64,000 nucleotides of DNA from the NCBI RefSeq assembly GCF_001905825.1, contig NZ_LIVV01000003.1, forward strand, positions 230,956-294,955. Direction: 5' to 3'. The notes under the pieces were generated by a model. It made no database searches and was not told where the DNA came from. It saw only the letters and a program-made list of their open reading frames with translations. Made by a program: the position numbers and the translations under genes. Shown here piece by piece: positions 60,701 to 64,000 of this stretch (position 1 is the first letter of the stretch; each line of letters opens with the position of its first letter). Source of the stretch: Streptomyces sp. CB02009. Its GTDB lineage: Bacteria > Actinomycetota > Actinomycetes > Streptomycetales > Streptomycetaceae.

Positions 60701-63700
60701 AGGCGAAGATCGCGGCGGCCTGGGCGTCCGTGCTGGGAACCGAGGAGATCGGCGTCGACCAGGACTACTACTCCCTGGGCGGCGACTCGATCCTGATGCT
60801 CCGCATCCAGGCCGAGGCCCGCCGCGCGGGCATCCACTTCACCCTCGCCGACATGGTCCGCAACCCGACCGTGGCGGCCCTCGCCGCCCACGCGACCACA
60901 TCGTCACCGGACGCGCCGGATGCACCGCTGGAGCCGTTCGCGCTCGTGTCCGGAGTCGACCGCGCCCGACTGGCGGACCTGGCGGACGCCTACCCGGCGA
61001 CCCGGCTGCACCTCGGCCTGCTCTACCACAGCAGGGAGCACGAGAGGACGGCCGTCTACCACGACGTCTTCCGCTACTCCCTCAGGACGGCCTGGAACGA
61101 GAAGGCGTTCCGCAGCGCCTTCGACGACCTGGTGCGACGCCACCCCGTGATGCGCTCCGCCTTCGACCTCGGCGGATACTCCGAGCCCCTGCAGCTCGTC
61201 CACCGGGAGGCCCCCGGCGGGCTGGAGATCGCGGACCTGCGGAACCTGGGCGACCAGGAGGCACAGGCCGAGATCGACCGGCACATCGAGGAGCGCAGGT
61301 ACCACGCGTACCAACTGGACAGGCCGCCGCTCTACCTCTTCCGCGCGCACGTCCTGAACGACGACACCCTGGAGCTGGTGTTCAGCTTCCACCACGCCAT
61401 CCTGGACGGCTGGAGCGTCGCCACCCTCGTACGCGAACTGCTGCAGGACTACCTCCACCACTCCGGCCGGCCCGTCGCAGCCGTGCCGTCCGGACCACTG
61501 CCGTCGCCCGCCCTGCACGTACGCGAGGAACGGCGGGCCCTCGCCTCCGACGCGGCCAGGCGGTACTGGCAACGACTCCTCACCGGCGTCGAACTGGCCC
61601 AGATCGACGGGCTCAGGCCCCACGAGCCCGCGGGCGACGACGGCGTCATCCACCACCAGGTGGAACTGCCCGACGGCCTCGGCACGCGGCTCCGCCACCT
61701 GGCGCGCACCCACGGCCTGCCCGTCAAGTCCCTGCTGCTCGCCGCCCACTGCCTGACCCTGCGGCTCTACTCCGACACCCCGGACATCACCACCGGCCTC
61801 GTCACCGGCGGACGGCCGGAGGAGGCCGACGCCGAGCGGATCACCGGGCTCTTCCTCGAGACGCTGCCGCTGCGCCTCGACACCCGGCCGCGCAGCTGGA
61901 TCGACGCGGCGCGCGAGGTGTACCAGCAGGAGCAGGACAGCCACCCCCACCGCCGCTACCCGCTCAGCGCGATCCAGGAGGACCGCGGCGGCGACGTCGT
62001 CTTCGAGACGGCCTTCAACTACGTCAACCCGCACGTCCTCAGCTCCCTCTTCGAGGGCACCGACATGGAGCTGACCGCCCTCAGGACGTGGGAGGAGACG
62101 AACTTCAAGATCCTGGTGAACGCGGTCACCGACCCGGTGGACGAACGCCTCTGGCTGCGCATGGACTGCGACGGGAGCACCTTCACCGCCTCGCAGGTGG
62201 AGAGCATCGGGCAGACGTACCTGGCCATCCTCCGGCAGATGACCGAACACCCCGACGAGGCAGCCGACTTCGCCTTCCTGAGCGTCCCGCCGAACCGGGC
62301 GGCACCGCGCAGCGGCGCCGAGGCCCGTACCCCCGGGGAGCCTCCCCTGAACGTCGTACGGCGCATCGACGAGCACGTCGCGGCCACCCCGGACGCGATC
62401 GCGGTCTCCTGCGGCACACGGCAGTGGACGTACGCCCGGCTCGACGAGGCGGCGCACCGCGTCGCCCAGGGCCTGATCGCCGCCGGAGCACGGCACGGCT
62501 CGACCGTCGGCATCGCCATGGACCGCTCTCCCGAGACACTGGCCGCCGTCCTCGGCGTCGGGAAGGCGGGAGCCACCTGCGTCCCGCTCGACGTGAGCTA
62601 TCCGCCGGCCAGGCTCGCGGCGATGGTCGCACAGGCCGATCCGGTACGGATCCTCACGCACGAGGCGCACGCGCACCTCTTCGAGGACTCCTCCCGGCTG
62701 CTGTACGTCGCCGACCTGCTCGCCGCGGAGCCGGCGCCCGGGAGCGAGCGGGAACTGCCCGACATCACCGGTGAGACCGTCGCCTACCTGCTCTTCACCT
62801 CCGGATCCAGCGGCGAACCCAAGGGAGTCGAACTCCCGCACCGCGTGCTCGCCAACTACCAGGAGTGGCAGATCCCCTCGGCCAGCGGAGCGGCCGGAGG
62901 CAAGACCCTCCAGTTCGCCCCGCTCAGCTTCGACGTGGCGTTCCAGGAGATCTACTCCACGCTGTGCGGCGGCGGCACCCTGCAACTGCTCGCCGAGGAC
63001 GAGCGGAAGGACATGCCGGCCCTGCTGCGGCTCCTGGACCGCGAGGAGGTGGAACGCGTCTTCATGCCCTACGTCGCGCTCCAGCAGCTCGCGGAGACCT
63101 CCCAGGCGCTGGGCATCCGCCCCGCCGCCCTGCGGGTGGTCATCTCCTCCGGGGAGCAGCTGAGGATCACCGACGAGATCCGCCGGTTCTGCGCGGCGCG
63201 GCCGGACACGGTCCTGGAGAACCAGTACGGACCCACCGAGACCCACCTGCTGACCCATCACACGATGACCGGCGACCCGGCCCTCTTCCCCGACCTGCCG
63301 CCCGTCGGCGTGCCCGTGGACGGCATCGAGCTGCACCTGCTCGACGGCCTCATGCGGCCGGTGCCGCCGGGCGCCAAGGGCGAGATCTACATCGGAGGAG
63401 TGTGCCTGGCCCACGGCTACCGCAACCGCCCCGACCTGACCGAGCAGCGGTTCGTACCGGACCCGTCCGGTGAGCCCGGAGCCCGCCTGTACCGCACGGG
63501 AGACCTGGCCAGGGTCATGCCCGACGGCAACCTCATCTGGCTCGGCCGCGCCGACTCCCAGGTGAAGGTACGCGGCTTCCGGGTCGAGCTGGCCGAGGTG
63601 GAACTCGCGATCGGCAAGATCGCCGAGGAGCAGGCCGCGTCCGGCATCCGCGAGGCGGCGGTGGTGTCCCGGCGACGGGAGAGCGGAGACGCGTTCCTCG

Positions 63701-64000
63701 CGGCCTTCCTCGTCGGCGACAGCGACGCCGTGGACCTGCACGAGGTGCGCGGCCGGCTGCGCGCGGTGCTGCCGGACTACATGATGCCCGCGCACCTGGA
63801 GTGGCTCCCGAGCCTGCCCCTGACCCCCAGCGGCAAGCGGGACGACGCGCTGCTGCGCCGCATGCCGCTCGCCGTGCCGTCGTCCGACGCCACCCCGCCC
63901 GCCGACGAGCACGAGAGGGCACTGGTGGGCATCCTCGCGGAACTCCTCGAACTGCCCACAGTGGGCGTGCGGGACAACTTCTTCGACGTCGGAGGCACCT
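57781..64000 (+). CDS. Nonribosomal peptide synthetase, C-A-T-C-A-T..., 3' end outside window
   Basis: The frame from GTG 57781 is open to the last base (about 2,073 codons). Domain order: C1 (HHIVADAWG near 135), A1 (YVIYTSGSTGQPKG near 597; LYGPTEG near 752), T1 (YYSLGGDSILM near 998), C2 (FHHAILDGWS near 1,204), A2 (YLLFTSGSSGEPKG near 1,670; NQYGPTETH), and the start of T2 (NFFDVGG at the edge). Read by alignment to the PheA positions, the A1 specificity residues are D-V-W-H-F-S-L-V-D, a serine code. A2 gives D-V-Q-F-I-S-Q-L-L, whose first five match proline codes. A condensation domain at the very N-terminus implies that an acyl group or an upstream carrier feeds it. A thioesterase or more modules lie beyond the window. 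Confidence 0.93.
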   Translation, partial: MNVRGRSTLTAYQQDIWAANSLFPDLPQFNCFIADRFTGDVDVDLLKECLRRAADRHDAFQLRIDPEDGTPSQWAEHETFDIPTIDLSGTAAPRAACEAWIKDAFDVPFEVERRRLFTIAVLKEGEDTVHAYVKVHHIVADAWGLNLFMSQVRAEYDQVRRTGRFDDRPVPSYLDFAEEERRYRGSAGHEEDRAFFQEQLKDVAPAFFHRTAPAGSRGSARHSFRIERSLIERMREHGHSVFAFVASAFSVYLSRIHGSDEIVLGVPLMNRTTDGQKRTVGHFANTLPLRVNPRQDLSMSELVAEVRSATRALKPHERFSLGDLLRAVPLGNAGRKRLFDTTIAYLRWPSPAEVQGTTYETVVQARAHDDDVLAVVVNELDDVGDVLVDMDYALDVFDADFPIESVAAHLEAILKGALDRPDRPLSEISMVGAAERAALLAVGSGPVTDFTQDSTIHALFEQQADRTPDAVAVMAEDPADSLTFAQLDAWANHVAHQLRGDGVATGDRVAVAVERGPQLVVAVLGALKAGAAYVPVDPSHPAERIRFLLTDSGAASVLLGTTVPERLVGGAVPVRRLEAAPSTPPPPLVPAAGPRDLAYVIYTSGSTGQPKGVQVEHRSVVNRLEWMQRGYPVGSGDVLLQKTPATFDVSVWELFWWSITGAGLALLPPRGERDPRVILTTMRAHRVSVAHFVPSMLGPFLDLLEEDPALRDGITSLRLVFCSGEALTPAHVHRFHQVFAAAGTAAPRLVNLYGPTEGTVDVTYHDCPADPDGEPRRVPIGRPIDNIRLYVVGAHGDLQPAGVAGELFLSGVGVARGYLGRPDLDAAAFVDDPFTPGERMYRTGDRARWLADGTLEYLGRLDDQVKIRGNRVELGEVRNHLTALAGVRDALVVDRTTPSRGAHLVGYYVADEGEPLPDLRTQLLLSLPEFMVPAFFVRIDSIPLTANGKADRGRLPAPAVEADAAAAAPANEIEAKIAAAWASVLGTEEIGVDQDYYSLGGDSILMLRIQAEARRAGIHFTLADMVRNPTVAALAAHATTSSPDAPDAPLEPFALVSGVDRARLADLADAYPATRLHLGLLYHSREHERTAVYHDVFRYSLRTAWNEKAFRSAFDDLVRRHPVMRSAFDLGGYSEPLQLVHREAPGGLEIADLRNLGDQEAQAEIDRHIEERRYHAYQLDRPPLYLFRAHVLNDDTLELVFSFHHAILDGWSVATLVRELLQDYLHHSGRPVAAVPSGPLPSPALHVREERRALASDAARRYWQRLLTGVELAQIDGLRPHEPAGDDGVIHHQVELPDGLGTRLRHLARTHGLPVKSLLLAAHCLTLRLYSDTPDITTGLVTGGRPEEADAERITGLFLETLPLRLDTRPRSWIDAAREVYQQEQDSHPHRRYPLSAIQEDRGGDVVFETAFNYVNPHVLSSLFEGTDMELTALRTWEETNFKILVNAVTDPVDERLWLRMDCDGSTFTASQVESIGQTYLAILRQMTEHPDEAADFAFLSVPPNRAAPRSGAEARTPGEPPLNVVRRIDEHVAATPDAIAVSCGTRQWTYARLDEAAHRVAQGLIAAGARHGSTVGIAMDRSPETLAAVLGVGKAGATCVPLDVSYPPARLAAMVAQADPVRILTHEAHAHLFEDSSRLLYVADLLAAEPAPGSERELPDITGETVAYLLFTSGSSGEPKGVELPHRVLANYQEWQIPSASGAAGGKTLQFAPLSFDVAFQEIYSTLCGGGTLQLLAEDERKDMPALLRLLDREEVERVFMPYVALQQLAETSQALGIRPAALRVVISSGEQLRITDEIRRFCAARPDTVLENQYGPTETHLLTHHTMTGDPALFPDLPPVGVPVDGIELHLLDGLMRPVPPGAKGEIYIGGVCLAHGYRNRPDLTEQRFVPDPSGEPGARLYRTGDLARVMPDGNLIWLGRADSQVKVRGFRVELAEVELAIGKIAEEQAASGIREAAVVSRRRESGDAFLAAFLVGDSDAVDLHEVRGRLRAVLPDYMMPAHLEWLPSLPLTPSGKRDDALLRRMPLAVPSSDATPPADEHERALVGILAELLELPTVGVRDNFFDVGGT

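Noticed and set aside
57928..63912. Two long minus-strand frames (57,928-60,546 and 60,904-63,912)
   Set aside because: Shadows of the NRPS gene, whose own frame is open to the window edge and contains all core C, A and T motifs.

Overview
High-GC DNA with strong G/C bias at third codon positions, frequent GTG starts, DUF397/XRE/ATP-binding regulator genes, an Rv1355c-type enzyme, paired ClpP genes and a nonribosomal peptide synthetase (NRPS) all point to a Streptomyces or closely related actinomycete chromosome. No species is assigned.

Layout. (1) 1-2.97 kb is chromosomal backbone: the 3' part of an APC-type permease and a complete TRAM/TrmA-type RNA methyltransferase gene. (2) About 2.9-46.2 kb is a genomic island. 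It lies exactly between the 3' end of that methyltransferase gene and a second copy of the same 3' end at 46,173 (42 of 46 bases identical, all four differences synonymous, offset 43,270 bp). Just inside each end is a related 46-47 bp sequence in inverted orientation. No integrase, relaxase or transposase gene is visible. (3) 46.3-64.0 kb is a biosynthetic region that runs off the right edge: P450, two ClpP peptidases, a dienelactone-hydrolase-like protein, an E1-like/nitroreductase fusion, a GNAT, a methyltransferase, an SDR, a SIS-domain protein and the first ~2,070 codons of an NRPS.

The island is a mosaic defence or conflict island. Its left part (3-16.4 kb) has lower GC3 and is rich in broken genes: a frameshifted gene of unknown function and a truncated paralogue of it, a polymorphic toxin with a restriction-endonuclease-like C-terminus and a probable immunity gene, a damaged type I restriction-modification cluster (a hsdM fragment, hsdS, and hsdM with an in-frame amber codon), and an intact TerY-like vWA / PP2C / HhH-kinase triad. 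A tRNA-Arg-like 3' end near 16.36 kb looks like an older attachment site. The right part (16.6-43.7 kb) is very GC-rich and mostly intact: TerD, a SWIM-like protein, a Ser/Thr kinase, an SNF2-type helicase followed by a giant N6-adenine DNA methylase (DISARM drmD/drmMI-like), a small regulatory cassette, a DUF262 / DUF3696-ATPase / unknown trio, a 2,262-residue helicase-DUF1998-nuclease fusion and a RelE-UvrD fusion. The last gene of the island encodes a three-part protein (Mrr-type N-terminus, CBS pair, HEPN RNase-like C-terminus). It has a frameshift near its start, and a decayed paralogue lies at 15.1-15.8 kb.

How the parts may work together (inference): the 20.6-43.7 kb genes resemble a DISARM-like restriction system with the drmA and drmB functions on one polypeptide and a nuclease at its C-terminus. 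The methylase would mark self DNA and the helicases and nuclease would act on unmarked DNA. In the biosynthetic region, the NRPS has a C-A-T-C-A-T layout; A1 reads as serine and A2 partly matches proline. Next to two extra clpP genes this recalls clusters for ClpP-targeting pyrrolizidine-type metabolites, with the ClpP copies giving self-resistance.
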